Shown here piece after piece: positions 50,130 through 59,132 of a DNA stretch of 64,000 nucleotides. Each line of letters opens with the position of its first letter. Within the stretch, counting starts at the first letter, position 1. This DNA comes from Denitratimonas yunnanensis (SeqCode) (GTDB lineage: Bacteria > Pseudomonadota > Gammaproteobacteria > Xanthomonadales > Xanthomonadaceae). A program made the position numbers and the translations under genes. The notes under the pieces are model-generated. The model did not search any database and had not been told where the DNA came from. It saw nothing but the letters and a program-made list of their open reading frames with translations. Location: positions 62,001 to 126,000 of the forward strand of contig JAPMLR010000004.1 of the NCBI GenBank assembly GCA_026410415.1, in the 5' to 3' direction.

Positions 50130-51953
50130 ATGCTGAAGATGACGAATCGGACAGATGTGTGGCGCATCGCCCTGGGCCTGTGGTTTGTCCTGGCCGGCTT
50201 GGCCTATCTGGGCACCGCGTCGGGCATGATCGTGGCGTTCGCCTGGCCGCAACCGATGCTGGACCAGTTCCGTCTTTACCGGATCTATCTGGAACTGCCG
50301 TTTCCGGAGAATGTGCTGCAGTGGGAGAACGGACACCGGCCGATCATTCCCGGCCTGATTCGTGTGCTGGAAATCCACTGGTTGGCCGCCGACCAGTCGC
50401 TGCAGATCGGTGTCGGCGCACTGTGTGCGTTGGCGACGGTCGCGTGCATCGCTGGCGTGGCGTTGTGCGATCCGCGTTCGGGGGTGGTCGTGCGTCTGGC
50501 CGGGGGCATGCTGGCGGTGATGGCGGTGTTCTGGTTCGGCAATGCCCGCATGCTGCTGCATGGCAACGAGTTGGTGCATACCTATCTGCTGACCTTGAGC
50601 GTGGTGTTGGCGGCGCTGTGCGTCTGGCGGGCCAGGAGCAAGCCCTGGCCATGGATGGCGGCGAGCACGGCGTGCGGGGTGGTGGCGACGTTCTGTTTCG
50701 GGCCGGGACTGGCCCTGTTTCCGGCAGTGATGCTGGTGGCGATTCTGGCGGGTGTTCCATGGCGCGCGGTACTGCTGCCCGTGCTGGGCGGCCTCTTCTG
50801 TGCGGCGCTGTATCTGTTCGTGCTCCCGGATGACGAGACGGTGCGCGGGGCACTGGCGTTTTCGCTGCACGAAACCCCGGTGCTGGCGGCACGCTGGATT
50901 GCCTCGCCATGGATCACGGCTTGGCTGGGCTTCGCGGATCCGCCACTGAACCCGGTCGCTGCAGGAATCATGGCCGGCCGTAACCACGGTCTACTCGTGG
51001 GTTCGGCGAACGTGGTGCAGTCCCTTCTGGGACTCCGTGCCGGAAACGGCATTGCCGTGCTGATCGGCATGGCCGGATTCGGGGTGTTGGGGATCGCGCT
51101 GGTGCGGGCGTGGCGGCAACGCACGCCCTTGACGCAAGTGGATGCACTGGCACTGGTGCTGATGTCGTTCGGAGCCGCGACAGCCGTGCTGATTGCACTG
51201 GCGCGTCACGGATATTTCCAGAGCCATCCTGATCAGGTATTCGCAGACCGCTATCAGGTGTGGCCATGCCTGTTCTGGCTGGGCGTGATGCTTGCCATGC
51301 CCGGCATGGTGCGGGGCAGTCGCTGGCTGGGTGCGGCCGTACTGGCGGTCGTCGTGGCTCTGCCCCTCGTGGCTTGGCCCACGCACGCCTTGTGGATGGG
51401 GTGGGGCGAGACGGTGTACCGCGACAACCGCGCAAGCGCGGCGGCGGCACGGACGGATGTGTTCGACGCCGATGTCCTGTTGCGCAACGACACCTCGGTG
51501 ACGCTGGAGGACAAGCTCCATGCTCTGGCGTTGTTGCGTCAGCACCGCCTGGCGATGTTCGCCGCACCCGAGGCGCAGTGGCTGGGACGGCAGCTGCCGA
51601 GCACTCCGCTGCCCGTACCGGAAGTCCGCGTCGCGACGCATTGGCGTCGCACCGTGGATGATCTGCGCGGCGGCGAGCGTCGAGGGGGCCGGATCGAGGG
51701 TGTGGTCGAGGCCGGAATGGCGGCCATTCCGCGCGATGGGGTGTTGCTGGTGCTGGATGGGCGGAATCGTGTCGCCGGCTTTGCCGAATTCAGCTTCCGC
51801 AGCGTGGGCGGATACCGGCGATTGCTGCACCGGAAGAGCGGATTCGATGCCTACGTGCGCGACTACGACGCGAACGCGGCCTATCGCCTGGTGAGCGTTT
51901 CCGGGAGTGGCGAGGCGCTGCTGTTGGACGAGTTGCCCGCGCAGCCGCCGTGA
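50130..51953 (+). CDS. Unknown polytopic membrane protein
   Basis: A 607-residue protein with about ten hydrophobic segments in residues 10-425, and a soluble C-terminal part (~430-605). The layout resembles GT-C glycosyltransferase-like or lipid-modifying membrane proteins, but no catalytic motif is clear. ATG at 50130 follows AGGTGGG; upstream in-frame residues are low-complexity. Flanked by divergent mgtE and convergent yidD. Confidence 0.72.
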   Translation: MLKMTNRTDVWRIALGLWFVLAGLAYLGTASGMIVAFAWPQPMLDQFRLYRIYLELPFPENVLQWENGHRPIIPGLIRVLEIHWLAADQSLQIGVGALCALATVACIAGVALCDPRSGVVVRLAGGMLAVMAVFWFGNARMLLHGNELVHTYLLTLSVVLAALCVWRARSKPWPWMAASTACGVVATFCFGPGLALFPAVMLVAILAGVPWRAVLLPVLGGLFCAALYLFVLPDDETVRGALAFSLHETPVLAARWIASPWITAWLGFADPPLNPVAAGIMAGRNHGLLVGSANVVQSLLGLRAGNGIAVLIGMAGFGVLGIALVRAWRQRTPLTQVDALALVLMSFGAATAVLIALARHGYFQSHPDQVFADRYQVWPCLFWLGVMLAMPGMVRGSRWLGAAVLAVVVALPLVAWPTHALWMGWGETVYRDNRASAAAARTDVFDADVLLRNDTSVTLEDKLHALALLRQHRLAMFAAPEAQWLGRQLPSTPLPVPEVRVATHWRRTVDDLRGGERRGGRIEGVVEAGMAAIPRDGVLLVLDGRNRVAGFAEFSFRSVGGYRRLLHRKSGFDAYVRDYDANAAYRLVSVSGSGEALLLDELPAQPP

Positions 51954-52016
51954 ACCGGCCCGGCATTGCGCCAACCAGGGGCCTCCGCATCCTGATTGAT
52001 ACGTGTGTATCCGGAT

Positions 52017-52238
52017 TCAGTGATTGCGTGGTGGTACCGGATCCAGCCCGCCCTCGCAGAAAGGCTGGCAGCGCGCCAGACGCTTGACCGCCAGCCAGCC
52101 GCCGCGAAAGTGGCCATGCACCTGGATGGCTTCCATCGCGTATTCCGAGCAACTCGGATGGAAACGGCAATGTTGGCCCAGCAGAGGGCTGATGAAGCGC
52201 TTGTAGCCGCGCAGCAGGAACAGAATCGGAGAAGGCAT
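52017..52238 (-). CDS. yidD: Membrane protein insertion efficiency factor YidD
   Basis: A 73-residue protein with the complete family pattern: [51 protein letters not shown] and GGLDPVP. YidD aids YidC-dependent membrane insertion. It normally sits between rnpA and yidC; here it stands alone. Confidence 0.94.
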   Translation of the reverse strand: MPSPILFLLRGYKRFISPLLGQHCRFHPSCSEYAMEAIQVHGHFRGGWLAVKRLARCQPFCEGGLDPVPPRNH

Positions 52239-52330
52239 GAGAGTGGATGCAACATGCTTGCCGCATGGGGGGGACTAAGCTATAACACGCGACTGCGTTT
52301 TCTCAACGCATTGGCGTGAGGGATACCATC

Positions 52331-53338
52331 GTGGCAACGAAAGCGAAAACATCGGGCAAGGCTGCGGCTGCGCGCAAACCAGCCGCAAAGGCTGTGGTGA
52401 AGAAGGCTCCGGTCAAGAAGGCATCCGTCAAGAAAGCCCCTGCCAAGGTGGCTGTGAAGAAGGTTGCCGCCAAAGCCGCCCCCGCGACGAAGTCGGTGGC
52501 GAAAAAGGCCGTGGCAAAAAAGGTTGCAGCCGTGCGCAAGCCGGTTGCGAAGACCGTGGCGAAGAAGGCTCCGGTCAAGAAGGCGGTGGCCAAGAAGGCA
52601 CCCGCGAAGAAACTCGTGGCTGCACCGGTCAAGGCCAAGAGCGCGATCAAGCGCGTGGCCGAATCACTGGTGAATCTGGTCAAGCCCAAGTCCGTCAAGC
52701 CGGTGGCGTCGAAGGTGTCGACCACTGGCAAGGCTCCCCAGCCTGCTGGAAAACCTGGAAAAAATATCCCCCGGGCACCCGCTGCGCCGATCAAGATCGA
52801 CGCGGCCACGCGCACCGGGGCTGCATCTGCAAGGAACACGATGAGCAACGTTGCACCCGCTAAAAAATCCAAGGACAGGACGTCCACTCCTCCCGTGCCA
52901 AACGGCGATGTCAGTGCATTGCCGGATCGTCCCGCGCTTCCCATCGGCTATCACCCCAAGCCCGGCGAGGAATACATGAGCGCGGAACAGCTCGAGTATT
53001 TCCGCCAGAAGCTGCTCAAGTGGCGCGCCGATCTTGTCGAAGAGTCCAAGCAGACCATCGACAACCTGCGCGAAGAGGTGCGCGACGTCGGGGACGACGC
53101 CGAGCGTGCCACGCGCGAGACGGAAAATTCGCTGGAACTGCGTACCCGTGATCGTTACCGCAAGCTGATTTCCAAGATCGACAAGGCGCTCAAGCGCATC
53201 GACGATGGCGAGTACGGCTACTGCGAGGAAACCGGCGAGGAGATCGGCCTGGATCGCCTTGAAGCGCGTCCCATCGCCACGTTGTGCTTCGATGCGCAGG
53301 AGCGCTGGGAGCATCGGCAGAAGCTGATGGGCGACTGA
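52331..53338 (+). CDS. dksA: DksA-type RNA polymerase regulator with Lys/Ala-rich tail
   Basis: A 335-residue protein. Residues ~1-125 are a histone H1-like run of KKAP, VKKA and AKKV units. The DksA core (from ~200, YMSAEQLEYFRQKLLKW) keeps the coiled-coil tip DVGDDA (DxxDxA) needed to act in the polymerase secondary channel. The zinc finger keeps only Cys298 and Cys319; the partner positions are Thr (CEETG) and Ala (LCFDA). GTG start at 52331 with GAGGG upstream. An internal ATG (52841, codon 171) with AAGGA 5 bases before could give a short form. Confidence 0.9.
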   Translation: MATKAKTSGKAAAARKPAAKAVVKKAPVKKASVKKAPAKVAVKKVAAKAAPATKSVAKKAVAKKVAAVRKPVAKTVAKKAPVKKAVAKKAPAKKLVAAPVKAKSAIKRVAESLVNLVKPKSVKPVASKVSTTGKAPQPAGKPGKNIPRAPAAPIKIDAATRTGAASARNTMSNVAPAKKSKDRTSTPPVPNGDVSALPDRPALPIGYHPKPGEEYMSAEQLEYFRQKLLKWRADLVEESKQTIDNLREEVRDVGDDAERATRETENSLELRTRDRYRKLISKIDKALKRIDDGEYGYCEETGEEIGLDRLEARPIATLCFDAQERWEHRQKLMGD

Positions 53339-53360
53339 TCCGTCCAGGCGTGCGCTTCTT

Positions 53361-53392
53361 CAACGGGCCGCCCGGATGACGGGTGGCCCGTT
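53361..53392. terminator. Bidirectional hairpin between dksA and ppx
   Basis: CAACGGGCC (53361-53369) pairs with GGCCCGTTG (53384-53392); an inner GCCCG/CGGGT lengthens the stem. It lies 22 bp after the dksA stop and 16 bp after the end of ppx from the other side. Confidence 0.75.
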
Positions 53393-53408
53393 GCATTTCG
53401 GGCAGAGG

Positions 53409-54920
53409 TCAGTCCAGTGCACCCACCGAGAAGTCCAGTCCGATCGCGGCCAGTTCGTCGCGCTCGGTAGCGAGGTCGGCATGCGTCAACGCATGGCTGG
53501 CCAGCCAGGTTTCCGGGAGCTTCAAGTGTACGTCGTCTCCGTTTGCGCATAGCCGCATCGGTGGAGGCGGGCTGCGGTCGTGGCTGCGGTGAAGCAGGAT
53601 GGCCAGCCGCAGCAGAACGATGTTGCGCAGCGCGGCGTGCGCCATGCGCCCGGGCAGAGTGGCGAGCATGCCGTGGCTGATGCTGCGGCGCTGGCAGCGT
53701 ACCAATGCCGCCAGCACACTTTGTTCCTGACGCGAGAAACCATCGATGTCGGAATTGGCGACGACATAAGCGCCGTGTTTCTGGTGCTGGCTGTGCGAGA
53801 TCGCTAGCCCCAGTTCGTGCAGGCGGGCGGCCCAGGTCAGCATCAGGCGGTCGTCAGGCTCCAGTTCCCAGGACTCGGCGATCTGGTCGAAAAGCATCAA
53901 GGCGGTGTCTTCCACGCGCTGGGCATGCTCGGCATCCACGCCATAGCGGATGGCCAGTGCTGCGATGGCGGCGTCGCGCGGGTCGCGCTGCTGGGCACGA
54001 CCGAGCATGTCGTGGAGTACGCCCTCGCGCATTGCGGTTTCGCAGACTCGCATCCGCTCCAGGTCCAGCTCATGGAAGCAGGTTTGCATCACCAGCAGGC
54101 CGCCCGCGATGATCGGGCGTCGGTCGGCGGAAATGCCGTCGAGCCGGATGTCGTCGATGTGCTTGAAGTCCAGGATACGATCACAGGCGGCATCCAGCCC
54201 ATCACGGGTAATGGTGCCGGCGGGCAGATCCGGACTGGAAAGCATTTCCGAGATGGCTTTGGCGGTGCCGGAAGATCCAATCGTTTCCTGCCAGCCCAGA
54301 GCACGGTATGGCGTGGTGAATTGCTGGAACTGCAACGCCAGTTCCAGCTTGCCGGCCTGCCAGCGTTTGCGCGAGAGCTTGCCATCGGGGAAAAATCGCC
54401 GCGTGGTGGCGATGCAGCCCATTTGCAGACTTTCGCGTTCCAGTGGCTGGAAGCCGCTGCCGATGATGAACTCCGTGGAGCCTCCGCCAATGTCGATCAC
54501 CAGACGACGCGCATCGGTGGGCGGCATGCCGTGCGCCACGCCGAGGTAGATCAGGCGCGCTTCCTCGCGCCCGGAGACCACTTCGATGCCATGTCCCAGC
54601 GCCGTTTCGGCGGGAATCAGGAAGGCCGCGGGATTGCGCAGTTGCCGCACGGTGTTGGTGGCGATCGCCCGTACCCGGTTGGATGGCAGGCTGTGGATGC
54701 GCTCGCCGAAGCGGGCCAGGCAGATCAGCGCGCGTTCGCGTGCCGCCGGATCAAGATCGCCATTGCCGCGCAGACCCGAGGCAATGCGCACGGTTTCGCG
54801 CAGCCGATCGACGATGCGCAGCTGGCCGAGGACATTGCGTGCGACCACCATGTGGAAGCTGTTGGAACCGATGTCGATGGCCGCCATCAGTTCGCCGTCG
54901 CGCAGCGCGGTGTCTGTCAT
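53409..54920 (-). CDS. ppx: Exopolyphosphatase
   Basis: A 503-residue Ppx/GppA phosphatase that shortens polyphosphate. ASKHA-fold motifs: AAIDIGSNSFHMVVA, AIATNTVRQLRN, VVSGREEARLIYLG, VIDIGGGSTEFI and GSSGTAKAI. The C-terminal HD-like domain holds [14 protein letters not shown]. The start at 54920 forms an ATGA overlap with the ppk stop; an ATG two codons upstream (54926) is an alternative. Part of a ppk-ppx operon. Confidence 0.95.
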   Translation of the reverse strand: MTDTALRDGELMAAIDIGSNSFHMVVARNVLGQLRIVDRLRETVRIASGLRGNGDLDPAARERALICLARFGERIHSLPSNRVRAIATNTVRQLRNPAAFLIPAETALGHGIEVVSGREEARLIYLGVAHGMPPTDARRLVIDIGGGSTEFIIGSGFQPLERESLQMGCIATTRRFFPDGKLSRKRWQAGKLELALQFQQFTTPYRALGWQETIGSSGTAKAISEMLSSPDLPAGTITRDGLDAACDRILDFKHIDDIRLDGISADRRPIIAGGLLVMQTCFHELDLERMRVCETAMREGVLHDMLGRAQQRDPRDAAIAALAIRYGVDAEHAQRVEDTALMLFDQIAESWELEPDDRLMLTWAARLHELGLAISHSQHQKHGAYVVANSDIDGFSRQEQSVLAALVRCQRRSISHGMLATLPGRMAHAALRNIVLLRLAILLHRSHDRSPPPPMRLCANGDDVHLKLPETWLASHALTHADLATERDELAAIGLDFSVGALD

Positions 54921-57016
54921 CGACATAGGTGGGCAACCAGGGCGTTCTGGGCCGAATGGGGCATGTCGTCCTCGCCAGGTGCGACGCGGGTGTAACTGCC
55001 GTCGTTGCCGAGTTGCCAGGACTGGGTATTGTCGGCCAGGTAGTTGGCCAGTTCCTCGTCGTAGACGCGCTGTGCCAGTACCGGATCGAGAATCGGGAAA
55101 CAGGTCTCGATGCGGCGCAGCAGGTTGCGTTCCAGCCAGTCGGCACTGGAACAGAATATCTCCGGTTGACCATTGTTGCCGAACCAGTAGACCCGGCTGT
55201 GTTCGAGGAACCGCCCGACCACCGAGCGCACCCGTATGTTGTCCGAGACATCGGCGATTCCGGGGCGGAGGCTGCACGCGCCACGCACGATGAGGTCGAT
55301 GGATACGCCAGCCTTGGAGGCCTGATACAACGCGCGCATCACTTGCGGTTCGTTGAGTGCGTTCATCTTCGCGACGATGCGCGCCGGCAGGCCTTGCCGG
55401 GCGTTCTCTGCCTCCCGCTCGATCTTGTCCAGAATCGCCTTGTGCAGGGTGAAGGGCGACTGCAACAGCCAGTTCAGCTTGAACGAGGGCACCAGTCCGG
55501 ACAGTTGCTGGAAGATGCGGTGCACGTCCTCGCCCACTTCCGGGTTGGCCGTCATCAGGCCGATGTCGGTGTAAACCCGCGCGGTGCCGGTGTGGTAGTT
55601 GCCGGTGCCCATGTGGACGTAACGCTGCAGGCGGCGGCCTTCGCGCCGCACGATCAGGAGCATCTTGGCGTGGGTCTTGTAACCCACCACGCCGTAGACC
55701 ACCTGGACCCCTGCTTCCTGCAATTGGTCGGCCAGGCGCAGGTTGGCTTCCTCGTCGAAGCGGGCACGCAGCTCGATCACCACGGTCACGTCCTTGCCGT
55801 TGCGTGCCGCTTCCACCAGATGATCGACGAGGACCGAATCCTTGCCCGCACGATAGAGCGTCTGCTTGATCGCCAGCACCTCCGGATCGCGGCTGGCCGC
55901 CTTGATCAACGACACCACCGCATTGAAAGAGTCGAAGGGGTGATGCAGCAGCACATCGCCGTTGCGGATCGTCTCGAACAACTGCTCCTCCTCCACGTCC
56001 GGGTGCTTGCGTGGCTTGAACGGAGGGAACTTGAGGTCCGGGCGATCCACCAGGTCGTAGATCGCGGTGACGCGGTTGAGGTTCACCGGGCCGTTGATGC
56101 GGTAGACCGCGTTCGACGACAGTTCGAAATTGTCCAGCAACTGCTTGACGATGGGTTTTGGACAACTGTCGGCGATCTCCAGCCGCATTGCGCGCGCGAA
56201 ACCGCGTCCGCGCAGCTCGTCCTGCACCGCATGTGCGATGTTCTCCACCTCGTCTTCGTCCACGAACAGTTCCGAATTGCGCGTCACGCGGAACTGGTAG
56301 GCGCCCTTGACGTGCATGCCGGGGAACAGTTCGTCGACGAAACTGGACAGCACCGCCGACAGCAGCACGAAGTCGTGCGTCCCGCCGGAGACCTCCGGCG
56401 GCAGGTGGATGATGCGCGGCAACGAGCGCGGTGCGCGCACGATCGCCATTTTGCCGGCGCGGCCGAAGGCGTCCTTGCCCTGCACGACCACGGCCACGTT
56501 GAGGCTCTTGTTGAGGATGCGCGGGAACGGATGCGCCGGATCCAGGCCAAGCGGCGACAGCACGGGCAGGATGTTGCTGGTGAAGAAGTGCTTGAGCCAG
56601 CGTTTCTGGCGCGCATTCCAGGTTTCCGGTGAAAGTATCCGGATGCCGGCATCGGCCAGTGCCGGGCGCAGCACTTCGCGCCAGTAGCGGTACTGCTGTT
56701 CCACCAGAACACCGGATCGCTCATGGATCAGGTTGAGCAGCGTGGCCGGCGGGATGGCGTCGGGCGGCAGGGGGGTGCCGAATTCCAGCATGTGATGCAC
56801 GCCGGCCACGCGGATTTCGAAAAATTCATCGAGGTTGGTGCAGGAGATGCACAGGTAGCGCAGACGCTCCAGTAGCGGAACGCGTTCGTCCATGGCCTGC
56901 GCCAGAACACGGAAGTTGAACTCCAGTTGCGACAGTTCGCGGTTCAGGTAGAAGGCAGGGTCGTGCAAGTCGGACTGCACGACAGGCGGAAGGGCTTGGG
57001 AATGTTTGCGCGGCAT
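54917..57016 (-). CDS. ppk: Polyphosphate kinase 1
   Basis: A 699-residue enzyme making polyphosphate from ATP. It has the N domain (LNRELSQLEFNFRVL), head domain and two PLD-like catalytic domains with the autophosphorylated His in GYKTHAKMLLIVRR and the family stretch YVHMGTGNYHTGTARVYTD. Its stop overlaps ppx. The upstream phoR-phoB pair on the same strand ends 12 bp before it. Confidence 0.97.
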   Translation of the reverse strand: MPRKHSQALPPVVQSDLHDPAFYLNRELSQLEFNFRVLAQAMDERVPLLERLRYLCISCTNLDEFFEIRVAGVHHMLEFGTPLPPDAIPPATLLNLIHERSGVLVEQQYRYWREVLRPALADAGIRILSPETWNARQKRWLKHFFTSNILPVLSPLGLDPAHPFPRILNKSLNVAVVVQGKDAFGRAGKMAIVRAPRSLPRIIHLPPEVSGGTHDFVLLSAVLSSFVDELFPGMHVKGAYQFRVTRNSELFVDEDEVENIAHAVQDELRGRGFARAMRLEIADSCPKPIVKQLLDNFELSSNAVYRINGPVNLNRVTAIYDLVDRPDLKFPPFKPRKHPDVEEEQLFETIRNGDVLLHHPFDSFNAVVSLIKAASRDPEVLAIKQTLYRAGKDSVLVDHLVEAARNGKDVTVVIELRARFDEEANLRLADQLQEAGVQVVYGVVGYKTHAKMLLIVRREGRRLQRYVHMGTGNYHTGTARVYTDIGLMTANPEVGEDVHRIFQQLSGLVPSFKLNWLLQSPFTLHKAILDKIEREAENARQGLPARIVAKMNALNEPQVMRALYQASKAGVSIDLIVRGACSLRPGIADVSDNIRVRSVVGRFLEHSRVYWFGNNGQPEIFCSSADWLERNLLRRIETCFPILDPVLAQRVYDEELANYLADNTQSWQLGNDGSYTRVAPGEDDMPHSAQNALVAHLCR

Positions 57017-57028
57017 CGGGCAAGGATA

Positions 57029-58372
57029 TCAATCGTCGGTGCGTGGGATGAGTCGACAGGCGTCGAACTGGCAGGAAAACGTGCTGCCGCGCCCGACATC
57101 GCTTTCGATCGTAAGCCGTGCGCCGTGCAGATGCAGCACATGCTTGACGATGGACAGCCCCAGACCGGTCCCGCCACGCTCGCGCGAGCGGCTCGCGGAC
57201 ACTCTGTAGAAGCGTTCGGCCAGACGCGGCAGGTGTGCGGCCGGGATGCCGTGACCGGTGTCGCTCACCGCCAGGCGCGCGCCATCGCCATGGCGCTCGA
57301 GGCGGATCGTGATCGTGCCGCCGGCAGGCGTGTATCGCACCGCATTGGATACGAGATTGGAGAAGGCACTGTGCAGATCGGGCGGTGAGCCGAGCAGGTC
57401 CAGCCCGAGGGAGTCTTCGTGGACGATCCGATGCTGGTTGCGACTCAGGGCACACGCTTCGCGCTGCAGTGAATCGAGCATCGGAACCATCGCCACGCGC
57501 TCCTCGTCCAGAGTCTGCTGTGCTTCCAGCCGCGATATGGTCAGCAGGTCTTCGACAATCCGCGTCATGCGCTGCGACTGGCTGCGCATCTCCGGGAGGA
57601 TGGGCGCAAGTTCCGGGTAATCTTCCGGAGACAGCATGTCCAGATAGCCGTGGATCACGGTCAGCGGGGTGCGAAGTTCGTGCGATACATTGGCCACGAA
57701 GTCCCGACGCACCTGTTCGAGCCGGGTGATTCGGGTGATGTCTTCGCCCACCAGCAGGTTCTGTTCGGCGGAGAAGGGTATCAGGCGCAGCGTCAGGCGC
57801 AGCGCCGGGTCTGCGGGCGATTGCAGTTCGAGCGCATCCTGCCCCGGCTCGGCCAGCCAGACCGTGGCCTGCGCGTGTGCGTTCAACGCCTGCAGCGGCG
57901 AGCCGATGTCGTTCTGGCGTGACAGACCAAGCAGGCGTCCGGCGGCGCGATTGAACCAGCGGACCCGGGAGTCGGTCTTGTCGATCAGCACCAACGGGTC
58001 GGGGAACTCCATCGCGGTACGACGAAAGCCGGCCAGCGCCGCATGACTGCGTGCTGCGCGCTGCTGTTGCTGGCGGGTGTGCAGGAGGATGTCCCGGGCC
58101 AACCCGCCAAAGGCGCCCTGCCGCGGCAGGCTGGAAGGCGATTGTTCGCCGCGGACTACCTGCCCGATCCGATATGCCTGCCAGAACTGCCACGCCACGA
58201 TGCCGGCCAGTGCGAGTGCCAGCCCTGCGCCGGACTGGCCGATCACCATGCCGGCAATGGCTCCTGTGAGGCAGGCAGCGATTATCGGCAGGCCGATGCG
58301 CAGCCACGGGCGAAAGGGGCCGGACACGGTGTCGCGGGGAACGAGGTCAGGCTCGGGCGGAGGCGTTGTCAC
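57029..58372 (-). CDS. phoR: Phosphate regulon sensor histidine kinase
   Basis: A 447-residue membrane kinase: two N-terminal helices (~25-70, IGLPIIAACLTGAIAGMVIG and GLALALAGIVAWQFW), a PAS domain (~115-220), HisKA with the phosphorylated His in FVANVSHELRTPLTVIHGYL, and HATPase_c motifs FSNLVSNAVRYTP, VSDTGHGIP and GGTGLGLSIVKH. GTG start at 58372 overlaps phoB (GTGA). Confidence 0.95.
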   Translation of the reverse strand: MTTPPPEPDLVPRDTVSGPFRPWLRIGLPIIAACLTGAIAGMVIGQSGAGLALALAGIVAWQFWQAYRIGQVVRGEQSPSSLPRQGAFGGLARDILLHTRQQQQRAARSHAALAGFRRTAMEFPDPLVLIDKTDSRVRWFNRAAGRLLGLSRQNDIGSPLQALNAHAQATVWLAEPGQDALELQSPADPALRLTLRLIPFSAEQNLLVGEDITRITRLEQVRRDFVANVSHELRTPLTVIHGYLDMLSPEDYPELAPILPEMRSQSQRMTRIVEDLLTISRLEAQQTLDEERVAMVPMLDSLQREACALSRNQHRIVHEDSLGLDLLGSPPDLHSAFSNLVSNAVRYTPAGGTITIRLERHGDGARLAVSDTGHGIPAAHLPRLAERFYRVSASRSRERGGTGLGLSIVKHVLHLHGARLTIESDVGRGSTFSCQFDACRLIPRTDD

Positions 58373-59058
58373 AGGCTCTGCGAGAAACGATAGCCCGCAC
58401 CACGCACGGTCTGGACCAGCCCGTCCAGGCCGGACGGCTCCAGCGTCTTGCGCAGGCGACGGATGTGGACATCGACAGTCCGCTCTTCCACGTACACGTT
58501 CCCGCCCCACACCCGGTCGAGCAGTTGCGCGCGGCTGTAGACGCGATCGGGGTGGCTCATGAAGAAGTGCAGCAGGCGGTATTCGGTAGGGCCGATCGCG
58601 ACCGGGGCATCGCTGGCGAAAACGCGGTGCGCCGCGCCATCGATACGGAGCGGACCGACGCTCAGGTTGCCGTGCTCGTCCGCATCCGAGCCGCGTCGCA
58701 GCACGGCACGGATGCGCGCCAGCAGTTCGCGCGCCGAGAACGGCTTGATGACGTAGTCGTCCACGCCGGACTCGAGTCCGAGCACGCGGTCGTTCTCCTC
58801 GCCGCGTGCCGTGAGCATGATGATCGGCACATCGCGCGTGTTGTCCTCGCGTCGCCAGCGTCGGACCAGATCGATGCCGCTGACGCCAGGCAGCATCCAG
58901 TCCAGCAGGACCAGGTCGGGAATCCTCTCGGCGATGGCCAAGTCCGCCTCCCTCTGATCGCCGGCATGCACTGGCAGGTAATCAGCCTTGCGCAGCGCAA
59001 AGGCAACCATGTCGCGGATGGCAGGTTCGTCGTCAACGATGAGAATGCGTTTCTGCAT
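58369..59058 (-). CDS. phoB: Phosphate regulon response regulator
   Basis: A 229-residue OmpR-type regulator: receiver domain with DDE (Asp9-10), phospho-acceptor Asp53, TARG and the KP lysine, then a winged helix (TEYRLLHFFMSHPDRVYSRAQLLDRVWG, ERTVDVHIRRLRKTL, GAGYRF). Activates phosphate-starvation genes in known systems; the adjacent ppk-ppx genes are plausible targets. Confidence 0.95.
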   Translation of the reverse strand: MQKRILIVDDEPAIRDMVAFALRKADYLPVHAGDQREADLAIAERIPDLVLLDWMLPGVSGIDLVRRWRREDNTRDVPIIMLTARGEENDRVLGLESGVDDYVIKPFSARELLARIRAVLRRGSDADEHGNLSVGPLRIDGAAHRVFASDAPVAIGPTEYRLLHFFMSHPDRVYSRAQLLDRVWGGNVYVEERTVDVHIRRLRKTLEPSGLDGLVQTVRGAGYRFSQSL

Positions 59059-59132
59059 GTCCCGATCCAGAATGCCGGAATTGGCGGAAGATGCGCAGTA
59101 AACGACAGTTTTGTTGCAAGGATGTTACCGCG

